Positions 17,438-25,265 of a DNA stretch of 64,000 nt are shown piece by piece (position 1 is the first letter of the stretch; each line of letters opens with the position of its first letter). This DNA comes from JBIOJM01 sp044450785 (GTDB taxonomy: Bacteria; Planctomycetota; Planctomycetia; Isosphaerales; Isosphaeraceae), in assembly GCA_044450785.1 (NCBI GenBank), contig JBIOJM010000004.1, forward strand, positions 9,926 to 73,925, given 5' to 3'. The translations under genes and the position numbers were made by a program. A model generated the notes under the pieces. The model ran no database searches. It had not been told where the DNA came from and saw only the letters and a list, made by a program, of their open reading frames with translations.

Positions 17438-18223
17438 ATGGATCGAACGATGCTGACGATACCCGTCTACAACCCCGCCGGCGAGCAGATCGGCGAGGAG
17501 ACGATCGACCCGGCCGATTTCGGCGGCGCGATCAACAAGCAACTGCTGCACGATGTGGTGCTAATGCACCAGGCCGCCCGGCGGGTCGGGACGGTCAACA
17601 CCCGCGGCCGGGCCGACGTCGCGGGCTCGGGCAAGAAGCTGTTCCGCCAGAAGGGGACCGGCAACGCCCGCGTCGGGCCCAAGCGGACCAACAAGCGCAA
17701 AGGGGGTGGCGTGGCATTCGCCCGCCGCAACCGAGATTACCGGTACAACATGCCCAAGAAGTCGGTCCGAGTCGCGATCCGAATGGCGCTGCTCTCGAAG
17801 TTCCAGGACCACCAGGCGCTCGTGCTCGACGGTCTGACGCTGGACCAGCCCAAGACCAAGGAAGTCGCGAGGATCCTCCGCGCCATCCGGCGGCCCGACC
17901 TGAGCGAGTCCGAGGCCGCCGAGGCCGTCGGCGAGACCAAGGTCAAGGCTCGGAAACGGACCCTCGAGCGGCGGTCGATCCTGCTGGGCCTTCCGATCTA
18001 CAATCCCGTCCTTCACTCGAGCGCTCGCAATATCGATGGGGTCAAGGTCGCCCCGGTGGCCGAGTTCAATACCTACGACATCCTGAAACAGCGCTATCTG
18101 GTCCTCACCCGCGAGGCCTTGATCGCCCTCAAGGAGCGAGCCAAGCAGGAAACAGCTCGGCGCAAAGCTCCCCACCCGGCCGTCAGTGACGCCCCCAGTC
18201 CACCAGTTCCCTCGACGGAGTGA
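17438..18223 (+). CDS. rplD: Ribosomal protein L4
   Basis: 261 aa from ATG 17438; the ATG at 17450 gives the more canonical MLTIPVYN and may be the true start. The extended loop is present (RGRADVAGSGKKLFRQKGTGNARVG), which reaches into the exit tunnel. The protein is longer than the usual ~205-210 aa: an insertion around DLSESEAAEAVGETKVKAR and a Pro/Ser-rich tail of about 30 residues account for it. In gamma-proteobacteria L4 also represses its own operon; no evidence on that here. Confidence 0.93.
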   Translation: MDRTMLTIPVYNPAGEQIGEETIDPADFGGAINKQLLHDVVLMHQAARRVGTVNTRGRADVAGSGKKLFRQKGTGNARVGPKRTNKRKGGGVAFARRNRDYRYNMPKKSVRVAIRMALLSKFQDHQALVLDGLTLDQPKTKEVARILRAIRRPDLSESEAAEAVGETKVKARKRTLERRSILLGLPIYNPVLHSSARNIDGVKVAPVAEFNTYDILKQRYLVLTREALIALKERAKQETARRKAPHPAVSDAPSPPVPSTE

Positions 18224-18230
18224 TATCATC

Positions 18231-18557
18231 ATGGTCACCTTGCGCCGTCCTCCCCAGATTCAACGGTCCGGCCCGGTGCTGGAACCATACCAGGTCGTCA
18301 TCCGGCCCTTGATCACCGAGAAGGCCACCCATATTTCGGAGCGGCACAACGCGTATACGTTCGAGGTGAGCCCCCTGGCCACCAAGACCGAGATCAAGGA
18401 CGCGATCGAAACCCTGTTCACCGTCAAGGTCGCTGGCGTCCGGACCCAGAACCGGCGCGGTAAGCCACGCCGCTACCGCAACAAGATGGGCCGGATGCGG
18501 CACTGGAAGAAGGCCATCGTCACGCTTCACGAGGAATACCGGATCGACTTTTATTGA
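18231..18557 (+). CDS. rplW: Ribosomal protein L23
   Basis: 108 aa from ATG 18231 with GGAG 10 nt upstream. Conserved core: YQVVIRPLITEKAT, NAYTFEVSPLATKTEIKDAIE, FTVKVAGVRT. The basic loop GKPRRYRNKMGRMRHWKKAIV follows. L23 lies at the tunnel exit and docks trigger factor and SRP. An N-terminal extension of about 15 residues precedes the core. A tandem heptamer repeat follows the stop. Confidence 0.94.
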   Translation: MVTLRRPPQIQRSGPVLEPYQVVIRPLITEKATHISERHNAYTFEVSPLATKTEIKDAIETLFTVKVAGVRTQNRRGKPRRYRNKMGRMRHWKKAIVTLHEEYRIDFY

Positions 18558-18559
18558 TT

Positions 18560-18659
18560 GGTCCTTGGTCCTTGGTCCTTGGTCCTTGGTCCTTGGTCCT
18601 TGGTCCTTGGTCCTTGATGGCACGGTGAAACGAAGGACAAAGGACCAAGGACCAAGGAC
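18560..18659. repeat. Heptamer tandem repeat with inverted counterpart, rplW-rplB gap
   Basis: Eight perfect copies of ggtcctt run from 18560 to 18615. After a 17-nt spacer the complementary heptamer aaggacc is repeated almost four times (18633-18659). The two arms can form a stem of about 26 bp between two essential ribosomal genes. It may be a short tandemly repeated (STRR-like) element, an mRNA stabiliser or an attenuator. Confidence 0.9.
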
Positions 18660-18673
18660 TACTGAGGTGAACG

Positions 18674-19534
18674 ATGGGTATTCGCGTTTACAAGCCGACC
18701 AGCGCCGGACGACGGAACTCGTCGGTCAGTGATTTCGCCGAATTGACCGACAAGAACAAGAAGCCCGAGAAGAGGCTCACCGAGCCCCAGAGAAAGACGG
18801 GGGGCCGGAACAACCAGGGTTTCATTACCGTGCGCCACCGCGGTGGCGGCCACAAGCGGATGTACCGGATCATCGACTGGGTGCGGAACGATCGCGACGG
18901 CCAGCCCGCGACCGTGACCCACATCGAGTACGATCCGAACCGGTCGGCGCGGATCGCGCTCGTTCAGTACGAGGACGGCGCGAAGCGGTACATCCTGGCG
19001 CCGGACGGGCTGAAGGCGGGCATGATCGTGGTCAGCGGCCCGGATGCCGAGCCCAGGCTCGGCAACTGTCTGCCGCTGGCCAAGATCCCGACAGGGTTGA
19101 CGATCCACAATATCGAGATGCAGCCCGGGGGCGGAGGTAAGCTGTGCCGGTCGGCCGGCGTCGGCGCGATCTTGACGGCCCGCGAGGCGAGCTGGGCGCA
19201 AATCACACTGCCGTCAGGGGAGGTGAGGCGGATGCCAGCCGCCTGCCGGGCGACGATCGGGATGGTGGGCAACCCCGACCACATGAACGTCCGGCTCGGC
19301 AAGGCAGGCCGATCGCGGTGGCTGGGCCGGCGGCCGCACGTCCGCGGTGTCGCCATGAACCCGGTCGATCACCCCATGGGCGGGGGCGAAGGGCGGACAT
19401 CCGGCGGCCGCCATCCTTGCTCCCCGACCGGCGTGCTGGCCAAGGGAGGCAAGACCCGCCGCCGCCGCAAGCCTTCCAACAAGGCCATCATCCGCCGCCG
19501 TCGCAGCGTTCGTTATGGTCAGCTCAAGGTGTGA
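18674..19534 (+). CDS. rplB: Ribosomal protein L2
   Basis: 286 aa, ATG 18674 with GAGG 6 nt upstream. Signature segments: GRNNQGFITVRHRGGGHKRMYR, ASWAQITLPSGEVRRM and the C-terminal VAMNPVDHPMGGGEGRTSGGRHPCSP, including the conserved histidine region needed for peptidyl transferase assembly. Length is slightly above the usual 275. It directly follows the hairpin-forming heptamer repeat. Confidence 0.96.
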   Translation: MGIRVYKPTSAGRRNSSVSDFAELTDKNKKPEKRLTEPQRKTGGRNNQGFITVRHRGGGHKRMYRIIDWVRNDRDGQPATVTHIEYDPNRSARIALVQYEDGAKRYILAPDGLKAGMIVVSGPDAEPRLGNCLPLAKIPTGLTIHNIEMQPGGGGKLCRSAGVGAILTAREASWAQITLPSGEVRRMPAACRATIGMVGNPDHMNVRLGKAGRSRWLGRRPHVRGVAMNPVDHPMGGGEGRTSGGRHPCSPTGVLAKGGKTRRRRKPSNKAIIRRRRSVRYGQLKV

Positions 19535-19605
19535 GCGCGTGGTCAACAGTAAACGAGATCGGGCAAGGGCTTCCATCCGACCAGCAAGACAGGATCCAAC
19601 CCGCC

Positions 19606-19893
19606 ATGGGACGTTCGCTCAGAAAAGGCCCGTACGTCGTCGAGCGATTGCTCGAGAAGGTTTCGAGGATCGACTCCTCGGGCAGCCGCGAGCCGATCAA
19701 GACCTGGGCGCGGGCATGCACGGTCGTGCCCGAGTTCGTGGGCAAGAATTTTTCGGTTCACAACGGGCGGAATTTCATCAAGCTGTATGTCACCGAAGAC
19801 ATGGTGGGCCACAAGTTCGGCGAGTTCGCCCCCACCCGGACCTTTCGCGGCCATGGAGGGAAGGCGTCCAAATCCGCCGCACCGAAGAAGTGA
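19606..19893 (+). CDS. rpsS: Ribosomal protein S19
   Basis: 95 aa, ATG 19606 (MGRSLRKGPYVVERLLEKV). Conserved FVGKNFSVHNGRNFIKLYVTEDMVGHKFGEFAPTRTF matches S19 throughout; it binds 16S rRNA in the 30S head beside S13. The frame is open upstream, but the internal ATG gives the family start. Confidence 0.95.
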   Translation: MGRSLRKGPYVVERLLEKVSRIDSSGSREPIKTWARACTVVPEFVGKNFSVHNGRNFIKLYVTEDMVGHKFGEFAPTRTFRGHGGKASKSAAPKK

Positions 19894-19979
19894 GCGCCGG
19901 ACTCATGTGACCGGCGGCGGGCCGGACCCCCAGTTTTCGCATTGTTCCTCAATTGGAGCGCACGCACGAGACCCTGGCC

Positions 19980-20390
19980 ATGAAAGAGAAGAAAGAGACG
20001 ACCGAATACAACGCGACGCACCGCTTCGCCCGGATCTCGGTGCGGAAAGTCCGGCCGCTCCTGGACCTGATCCGCGGCCACTATGCCGACGACGCCCTCG
20101 ACGTCCTCAAGTATATGCCGCACCGCGGAGCGCGAATGATCGAGCAGGTGCTCAAGAGCGCGATGGCCAACGCGGAGGACAAGGGGATCCGCAACGTCGG
20201 CGAGCTTGTCGTGAGGAACGCCCGCGGGGACGGCGGCCCGATGGTCAAGCGGCTGATGCCCCGCGCCCGCGGCATGGCGTACCTGATCCGCCGCCGTACA
20301 GCGCATATCGCCATCGGGCTCATCGACCTGGCGACCTGGAAGCCGGACCAGGAGGAGCCCGCGGACGAGAACGGCAAACCGGCAAAATGA
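19980..20390 (+). CDS. rplV: Ribosomal protein L22
   Basis: 136 aa from ATG 19980 (MKEKKETTEYNATHRFARIS); a TTG nine codons earlier is possible. Conserved RKVRPLLDLIRG, VLKSAMANAEDKG, and the tunnel loop ending RARGMAYLIRRRTAHIAI. A C-terminal extension (WKPDQEEPADENGKPAK) is not typical. Its stop codon TGA is formed by the first unit of the ATGACCA tandem repeat that fills the gap to rpsC. Confidence 0.94.
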   Translation: MKEKKETTEYNATHRFARISVRKVRPLLDLIRGHYADDALDVLKYMPHRGARMIEQVLKSAMANAEDKGIRNVGELVVRNARGDGGPMVKRLMPRARGMAYLIRRRTAHIAIGLIDLATWKPDQEEPADENGKPAK

Positions 20391-20435
20391 CCAATGACCA
20401 ATGACCAATGACCAATGACCAATGACCAATGACCA
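20387..20435. repeat. Seven tandem copies of ATGACCA, rplV-rpsC gap
   Basis: Seven perfect 7-bp units run from 20387 to 20435, followed by a divergent unit atgaacg. The first unit supplies the rplV stop codon. Unlike the rplW-rplB repeat there is no complementary arm. Each unit contains an ATG-TGA overlap, so ribosomes could in principle reinitiate through it. Confidence 0.9.
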
Positions 20436-20461
20436 ATGAACGACCAAGGGGCGACTGACTC

Positions 20462-21163
20462 ATGGGCCAAAAGGTTCACCCGACCGGTTTCCGCGTGGGA
20501 ATCATGGAGGACTGGCGCAGCCGCTGGTACGCTTCCAAGCACGAATTCGCCGACCTCCTGGTCGAGGATTTCAAGATCCGTGCGTTCATCAAGAAGAAAT
20601 ACGGGTTCGCGGGCATTCCCAGGATCGAGATCGAGCGGACCCGCGACGCGGTGACCGTGCTGCTCTCGACGGCGCGGCCGGGGGTGATCATCGGCCGCAA
20701 GGGGGCCGAGGTCGAAAATCTGCAGAAGGACCTCCAGGGGCTGACGGGCCGGCGGATCGAGATCAAGATCGTCGAGGTCGCGCGCCCCGAGATCGACGCG
20801 CAACTGATCAGCGAGGACATCGCCGAGCAGCTCCAGAAGCGGTCGAGCTTCCGCCGGACCATGAAGCGATCGATCGAGCAGACGATGGACGGCGGGGCCA
20901 AGGGGGTGAAGATCCAGCTCTCGGGCCGGCTGGGGGGCACGGAGATGTCGCGGACCGAGGCGACCGCGGCGGGCTCGGTCCCCTTGAGCACGCTTCGGGC
21001 CCGGATCGACTACGGCTTCACCGAGGCCAAGACGGCGCAAGGTCACATCGGAATCAAGGTATGGGTCAACCAAGGCGATTATCTGAAAGTGGAGGCTGGC
21101 GATGGCCCTGATGCCCAAGCGGGTCAAGTATCGAAAAAGCCAAAAAGGCCGCGTAAGAGGTAA
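20462..21163 (+). CDS. rpsC: Ribosomal protein S3
   Basis: 233 aa, ATG 20462 (MGQKVHPTGFRVGIMEDW). The KH domain shows VIIGRKGAEVENLQKDL, and the C-terminal domain shows ARIDYGFTEAKTAQGHIGIKVWV. S3 forms part of the mRNA entry helicase of the 30S subunit. The end is extended by about 20 basic residues (QVSKKPKRPRKR) encoded in the 62 bp that overlap the start of rplP. Confidence 0.95.
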   Translation: MGQKVHPTGFRVGIMEDWRSRWYASKHEFADLLVEDFKIRAFIKKKYGFAGIPRIEIERTRDAVTVLLSTARPGVIIGRKGAEVENLQKDLQGLTGRRIEIKIVEVARPEIDAQLISEDIAEQLQKRSSFRRTMKRSIEQTMDGGAKGVKIQLSGRLGGTEMSRTEATAAGSVPLSTLRARIDYGFTEAKTAQGHIGIKVWVNQGDYLKVEAGDGPDAQAGQVSKKPKRPRKR

Positions 21164-21521
21164 CGCAACCCGCGGCAATTACGTGTCGTTCGGCGAGTAC
21201 GGCCTGCAGTCCCTCGAGGCCGGCCGGATCAGTTCCCAGACGATCGAGGCCGGCCGCGTGGTGGCCAGCCATGCGGTCAAGGGGGGAGGCAAACTCTACA
21301 TACGGATCTTTCCGCACAAGAGCGTCACCGCCATCCCCGCCGAGACCCGCATGGGTAAGGGCAAGGGTGAAGTCGAATTCTGGGCGGCGGTTGTCAAGCC
21401 GGGGACGATCCTCTACGAGGTCAGCGGCCTGAGCGAGGAGACGGCCCGCGGGGTCTTCGCCCGGGTGGCCCAGAAGATGCCGGTGACCTGCCGCTTCGTC
21501 AGCCGGCGGCCCACGGTTTAG
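21102..21521 (+). CDS. rplP: Ribosomal protein L16
   Basis: 139 aa from ATG 21102; the ATG at 21111 (MPKRVKYRKSQKG) is an alternative. GGAGG lies 6 nt before 21102. Conserved GNYVSFGEYGLQSLE and the IRIFPHKSVTAIPAETRMGKGKG segment that contacts tRNA. The start lies 62 bp inside rpsC in another frame, an unusually long overlap for this gene pair and a likely case of coupling. Confidence 0.95.
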   Translation: MALMPKRVKYRKSQKGRVRGNATRGNYVSFGEYGLQSLEAGRISSQTIEAGRVVASHAVKGGGKLYIRIFPHKSVTAIPAETRMGKGKGEVEFWAAVVKPGTILYEVSGLSEETARGVFARVAQKMPVTCRFVSRRPTV

Positions 21522-21534
21522 GAGAACTCGACCG

Positions 21535-21759
21535 ATGTCCAAGCCCGCCGAGCTTCGCGATCAGACCGACGAGCAGCTCGAGCTGCTCGTCAAGGAAGTC
21601 CAGCATAACCTGTTTCGCCTCCGCCTGCAGAGCGAGACCGAGCGGCTCGAGGCGCCCAGCGAGATCATCAAGGCCAAGCGCGAGATCGCCCGTGTCAAGA
21701 CAATCCTGCGGCTGCGCCAGATCGAGCGCGCACAATCGGTCCCGGCCGCCAAGCCCTGA
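21535..21759 (+). CDS. rpmC: Ribosomal protein L29
   Basis: 74 aa, ATG 21535. A two-helix L29 pattern: LRDQTDEQLELLVKEVQHNLFRLRLQ and IKAKREIARVKTILRLRQ. L29 sits by L23 at the tunnel exit. Spacing to rplP is 13 nt and to rpsQ 20 nt, as in a normal operon. Confidence 0.93.
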   Translation: MSKPAELRDQTDEQLELLVKEVQHNLFRLRLQSETERLEAPSEIIKAKREIARVKTILRLRQIERAQSVPAAKP

Positions 21760-21779
21760 TCAAGTGAGCGAGAAAGCCC

Positions 21780-22112
21780 ATGAGTCAAGCAACGACAGCC
21801 GGTCCCCAGACGCCCGCCCGCGCCGATCGTAGAACGGAAATCGGGTTCGTGACGTCCGACAAGATGATCAAGACGCGGCGGGTCGTGGTCGAGCGGCTCG
21901 TGCCCCATCCCAAGTACGGCAAGATGCTGCGCAAGCGCACGATCTGCCACGCCCACGACGAGGCCAACTCATCCCACGTGGGGGACCTGGTCGAGATCAT
22001 GTCGACCCGTCCCCTTTCCAAGCTCAAGCGATGGCGGATCGTCCGGATCGTTCGGCCCGGCGCCCAGCAGGCCCTGGCCGGCGAGGACGAAGCCGCCCGG
22101 GCGCCAACCTGA
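21780..22112 (+). CDS. rpsQ: Ribosomal protein S17
   Basis: 110 aa, ATG 21780. The OB-fold core is clear: GFVTSDKMIKTRRVVVERLVPHPKYGK and GDLVEIMSTRPLSKLKRWRIVRIV. Extensions at both ends (about 18 and 15 residues) make it longer than the usual ~85 aa. A gap of 130 bp to rplN follows, marking the S10/spc border. Confidence 0.93.
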   Translation: MSQATTAGPQTPARADRRTEIGFVTSDKMIKTRRVVVERLVPHPKYGKMLRKRTICHAHDEANSSHVGDLVEIMSTRPLSKLKRWRIVRIVRPGAQQALAGEDEAARAPT

Positions 22113-22242
22113 CCGAGAAAGCCGGCGTGATCATGGGGCCGCGCCCGCCCGAGCGGAGGCCGGGTCGCCATGCAGACCTCGATAACGAACTCGGCCGAAG
22201 GCTCGCGGTCATCGGCCACCGGTTAGCAAAGGTGTTTTCCGC

Positions 22243-22623
22243 ATGATCCAGATGCAGACGCGGCTCGACGTGGCCGACAACACGGGGGCCAAGGAAGTGA
22301 TGTGCATCAAGGTCTTGGGCGGCAGCGCGTCCCGATACAAGCGCCGCACCGCGGGCGTCGGCGACACGATCATCGCCAGCGTCAAGAAAGCCAGCTCGGG
22401 CGGCGACGTCAAGGCGGGCGACGTCGTCCGCTGCGTGATCGTCCGCACCCGCAACCAGACCCGCCGCAGCGACGGCTCCTACGTCAAGTTTGATCACAAC
22501 GCCGTCGTCCTGATCGACGAAGAGAAAAACCCACGCGGCACCCGCATCTTCGGCGCCATCGCCCGCGAGTTGCGAGACCGCCAGTTCATGAAGATCATCA
22601 GCCTGGCGGCCGAGGTCGTCTAA
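22243..22623 (+). CDS. rplN: Ribosomal protein L14
   Basis: 126 aa, ATG 22243 (MIQMQTRLDVADNTGAKEVMC), the canonical L14 start. Conserved DVVRCVIVRTR and GTRIFGAIARELRDRQFMKIISLA. L14 contributes to intersubunit bridges and binds RsfS. First gene of the spc block. Confidence 0.95.
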   Translation: MIQMQTRLDVADNTGAKEVMCIKVLGGSASRYKRRTAGVGDTIIASVKKASSGGDVKAGDVVRCVIVRTRNQTRRSDGSYVKFDHNAVVLIDEEKNPRGTRIFGAIARELRDRQFMKIISLAAEVV

Positions 22624-22638
22624 GAGAAAAGGTGTACC

Positions 22639-23037
22639 ATGCAAATTCGTAAGGACGACCAGGTGGAAGTGATCGCCGGCGACGATGGGGGCGACCCCAA
22701 GCAGCGCAAGATCGCCAAGGTGCTGCGCGTGATCCCGGAACGAAACAAGATCGTCGTCGAGGGGGTCAACCGCGTCTACAAACACCTGCGGCCGAGCCAA
22801 AAGAACCCACAGGGCGGCCGGCTGTCCAAGGAGATGCCGATCGACGTATCCAACGTGATGCTGTATTGCTCCAAATGCAGCCGCGGCGTCCGGTTCGGCC
22901 GCCGATTCACGGACGATGGTCAGAAGCAGCGCTACTGCAAAACGTGTGGCACCAACCTGGGCAACATCGGCCCACGCAAGCCGGCCCATGCCGCCAAGGC
23001 TCGGGCCGCAAGGTCGTTGTCAGTTGTCAAAGGATAA
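22639..23037 (+). CDS. rplX: Ribosomal protein L24
   Basis: 132 aa, ATG 22639. KOW motif region (QVEVIAGDDGGDPKQRKIAKVLRVIPERNKIVVEGVN), with KHLRPSQKNPQGG. Longer than the usual ~105: the extra C-terminal part has a CSKC...CKTC pair of Cys-x2-Cys motifs, a possible zinc ribbon seen in some L24 proteins. It initiates 50S assembly. Confidence 0.93.
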   Translation: MQIRKDDQVEVIAGDDGGDPKQRKIAKVLRVIPERNKIVVEGVNRVYKHLRPSQKNPQGGRLSKEMPIDVSNVMLYCSKCSRGVRFGRRFTDDGQKQRYCKTCGTNLGNIGPRKPAHAAKARAARSLSVVKG

Positions 23038-23042
23038 CGGGA

Positions 23043-23597
23043 ATGGCTCGTCTGCTGGAACAATACAAGAACGACATCGCCAAGGCGCTGGCCGCCAAGT
23101 TCAAACACGACAACCCGATGGCGATCCCCAAGCTGACCAAGATCGTCATCAACATGGGAGTCGGCAAGGCCACCCAGGACAAGGCCCTCCTGGAGTCGGC
23201 GGTCGACAGCTTGAGCAAGATCAGCGGCCAGAGGCCGGTGATCACCAAGGCCAAGGTGTCGGTCTCGGGTTTCCGGCTCCGCGAGGGAAACGACATCGGA
23301 TGCAAGGTCACCCTGCGCGGCCATCGGATGTATGAGTTCCTCGACCGGTTGATCTCGATCGCCTTGCCGCGAATTCGCGACTTCCGCGGCGTGAACCCCA
23401 ACAGCTTCGACGGCCACGGCAACTACAGCCTGGGTCTCGCCGAGCAGGTTGTATTCCCCGAGATCGACCCCGACAAGATGCAGCACAGCCACGGCATGGA
23501 CATCACGATCGTGACCACCGCCCCAAATGACGACCAAGCCCGCGAGCTGCTGCACCACTTCGGCCTGCCGTTCCGCCAGCCGGCCAAAGCCAACTGA
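23043..23597 (+). CDS. rplE: Ribosomal protein L5
   Basis: 184 aa, ATG 23043, 5 nt after rplX. Conserved IPKLTKIVINMGVG, RPVITKAKVSVSGFRLREG, GCKVTLRG, FRGVNPNSFDGHGNYSLG and a C-terminal MDITIVTTAPNDDQARELL. Binds 5S rRNA in the central protuberance. Confidence 0.95.
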   Translation: MARLLEQYKNDIAKALAAKFKHDNPMAIPKLTKIVINMGVGKATQDKALLESAVDSLSKISGQRPVITKAKVSVSGFRLREGNDIGCKVTLRGHRMYEFLDRLISIALPRIRDFRGVNPNSFDGHGNYSLGLAEQVVFPEIDPDKMQHSHGMDITIVTTAPNDDQARELLHHFGLPFRQPAKAN

Positions 23598-23666
23598 GGG
23601 GCGGTACAGGCCACTGATCACTGACCAATTACCACAGTCCTTTTCCACTTGTTTGGTGAGCCGAGC

Positions 23667-23852
23667 ATGTCGACGAAGGCCCAGAAGATCAAGTCGGAAA
23701 CGCCGCGCAAGTTCGCGGTTCAGCACCGGAACCGTTGCCGTTTGTGCGGGCGTCCCCGCGGTTACTATCGCAAGTTCGGCGTCTGTCGAATTTGCTTCCG
23801 GAACCTGGCCAGCCGCGGCCTCATTCCGGGTGTCAAGAAAGCGAGCTGGTGA
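23667..23852 (+). CDS. rpsN: Ribosomal protein S14, zinc-binding type
   Basis: 61 aa from ATG 23667 (MSTKAQKIKSETPRKFAVQ). CRLCGRPRGYYRKFGVCRICFR gives the two Cys-x2-Cys pairs that bind zinc (S14 type Z), with LASRGLIPGVKKASW at the end. The 70-bp gap before it and the 275-bp gap after it are long for this operon. Confidence 0.94.
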   Translation: MSTKAQKIKSETPRKFAVQHRNRCRLCGRPRGYYRKFGVCRICFRNLASRGLIPGVKKASW

Positions 23853-23894
23853 GGCCGCGCCCTTTGTTCCGCGGCTGTTGTCGTCTATGCAAGG

Positions 23895-24030
23895 CAGGGC
23901 CCCCCTGCCGGGAATCGAACGCGATCGTCACCGTGAGGGAGGGTCCTCGGCCGGCTGGTCCCGTCATGACGGATCGGCGAGCCGGCGCCGGCCCTTTCAA
24001 AATCGTACCAGACCAATTGAGCTGCCCCGC
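23895..24030 (-). pseudogene. Degenerate tRNA-like relics in the rpsN-rpsH gap
   Basis: On the minus strand, 23901-23950 reads like the 3' half of a tRNA-Glu: CCTCAC anticodon-loop sequence followed by GTTCGATTCCCGGC (T arm) and AGGGGGG. Upstream at 24006-24027 is GGGGCAGCTCAATTGGT, a standard D-arm sequence. The two parts are about 55 nt too far apart, the T stem has a mismatch and the acceptor arms do not pair, so no functional tRNA folds. Most likely one or two decayed tRNA genes. Confidence 0.35.
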
Positions 24031-24126
24031 CGCCCCGACGCAACCGGCCCCCTTTGGTGTGTCTCTCCGCTTGATCGAGCGGGCACCGGTGCGTTACCCG
24101 CGACGGTTTAACAGGGCCACTCCGCC

Positions 24127-24521
24127 ATGATGACTGACCCAATCGCCGACATGCTCACCCGGATCCGCAACGGAGTCCGGATCGAGCGCACCGTCCTGGA
24201 CATGCCCGCTTCTCAGATGCGCCGCGGCATCGCGCAGGTGCTGAAGGACGAAGGTTACATCTGGGACTTCGAGGAAATCGAGACGGTCCGGCCAAGACTC
24301 TTCGCCTGCACATGAAGTACGGCCCCAACGGCGAACGGCTGATCAACCAGATCGACCGCGTCAGCAAACCCGGGCGGCGGATCTACAAAGGCTACCGTGA
24401 GCTCAAACCGATCCTGGGGGGCATGGGGATCCAGATCCTGAGCACGCCCCGGGGAGTCATCAGCGACCGCCGCGCCCGCACGGAGAAGGTCGGCGGCGAG
24501 GTGCTGGCGCTGATTCATTGA
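24127..24521 (+). pseudogene. rpsH: Ribosomal protein S8, frameshifted as read
   Basis: Start ATG 24127 or 24130 (MTDPIADMLTRIRNGVRIERTVLDMPAS). The first frame runs through YIWDFEEIET and ends at a TGA near 24315. The rest of S8 continues in the -1 frame: RLHMKYGPNGERLINQIDRVSKPGRRIYKG... to GGEVLALIH at 24521. One base appears to be missing around 24282-24300. Both halves are well conserved, and S8 is essential, so a sequencing or assembly indel is the likely cause; true loss would require another rpsH copy. Confidence 0.85.
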
Positions 24522-24614
24522 ACCGGCCCGGCCGGACCCGCGGAAGATCCGCCCGAGTCGCTGCCCGGCTCGAAACCTACAACCAAAAATCACCCAGCGG
24601 AGGATGAAAGACCC

Positions 24615-25166
24615 ATGTCGCGGATTGGACGCAAGCCGGTTCCGGTGCCGCCGGCCGTGAAGATCTCGATCGCCGACTTGACCATCCAGGTCGAAGGGCC
24701 CAAGGGGAAGCTCAGCTACAAGCACCGGCCCGAGATTGACGTCGCATTCGACGAGGCCGGCCGCCAGATCCTCGTCACCCGGCACGACGATGAGCGCGTC
24801 AACCGGTCGCTGCACGGGCTGACCCGCAGCCTGGTCGCCAACATGGTCGAGGGGGTCACGAGCGGTTACACCAAGAAGCTGGAGATCGTCGGCGTCGGCT
24901 ACCAGGCTCAACTTAAAAAGGCGAACACGGTCGCGCTGCAGGTCGGCTATGCCAACCAAGTCGTGCTGGAAGCACCGGCGGGGGTGACGGTGGTGGTGCC
25001 GGATCCGACGCATATCACGATCAGCGGGCCCGACAAGCATGACGTCGGCCAGTTCGCCGCCGTCGTCCGAAAGGTACGCCCCCCAGAGCCTTACAAGGGC
25101 AAGGGGATTCGCTACGAAGGCGAGTTCGTCCGCCGCAAGGCCGGCAAGGCATTCGGCTCGAAGTGA
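24615..25166 (+). CDS. rplF: Ribosomal protein L6
   Basis: 183 aa, ATG 24615 after GGAGG. Conserved MSRIGRKPVPVPPAVK, VEGPKGKL, HGLTRSLVANMVEGVT and the C-terminal PPEPYKGKGIRYEGEFVRRKAGK. L6 sits near the GTPase-associated centre of the 50S subunit. Confidence 0.95.
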   Translation: MSRIGRKPVPVPPAVKISIADLTIQVEGPKGKLSYKHRPEIDVAFDEAGRQILVTRHDDERVNRSLHGLTRSLVANMVEGVTSGYTKKLEIVGVGYQAQLKKANTVALQVGYANQVVLEAPAGVTVVVPDPTHITISGPDKHDVGQFAAVVRKVRPPEPYKGKGIRYEGEFVRRKAGKAFGSK

Positions 25167-25265
25167 TGACGATCGACCGAACCGGTGAAGACCGAGAACC
25201 CAGGACCCACGCCGAGACCATCACCGAGTGCAATCGAAAATCGAAAATAGCAAGAGGATCGTTTC

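Noticed and set aside
18560..20435. Possible CRISPR array from the tandem repeats
   Set aside because: Units are 7 bp and contiguous without spacers, and no cas gene is present.
23895..24030. Functional or intron-containing tRNA gene
   Set aside because: Acceptor ends do not pair, the T stem has a mismatch and no group I intron core is visible.
24282..24315. Programmed -1 frameshift in rpsH
   Set aside because: No X-XXY-YYZ slippery site or clear downstream structure; S8 is not known to use recoding.
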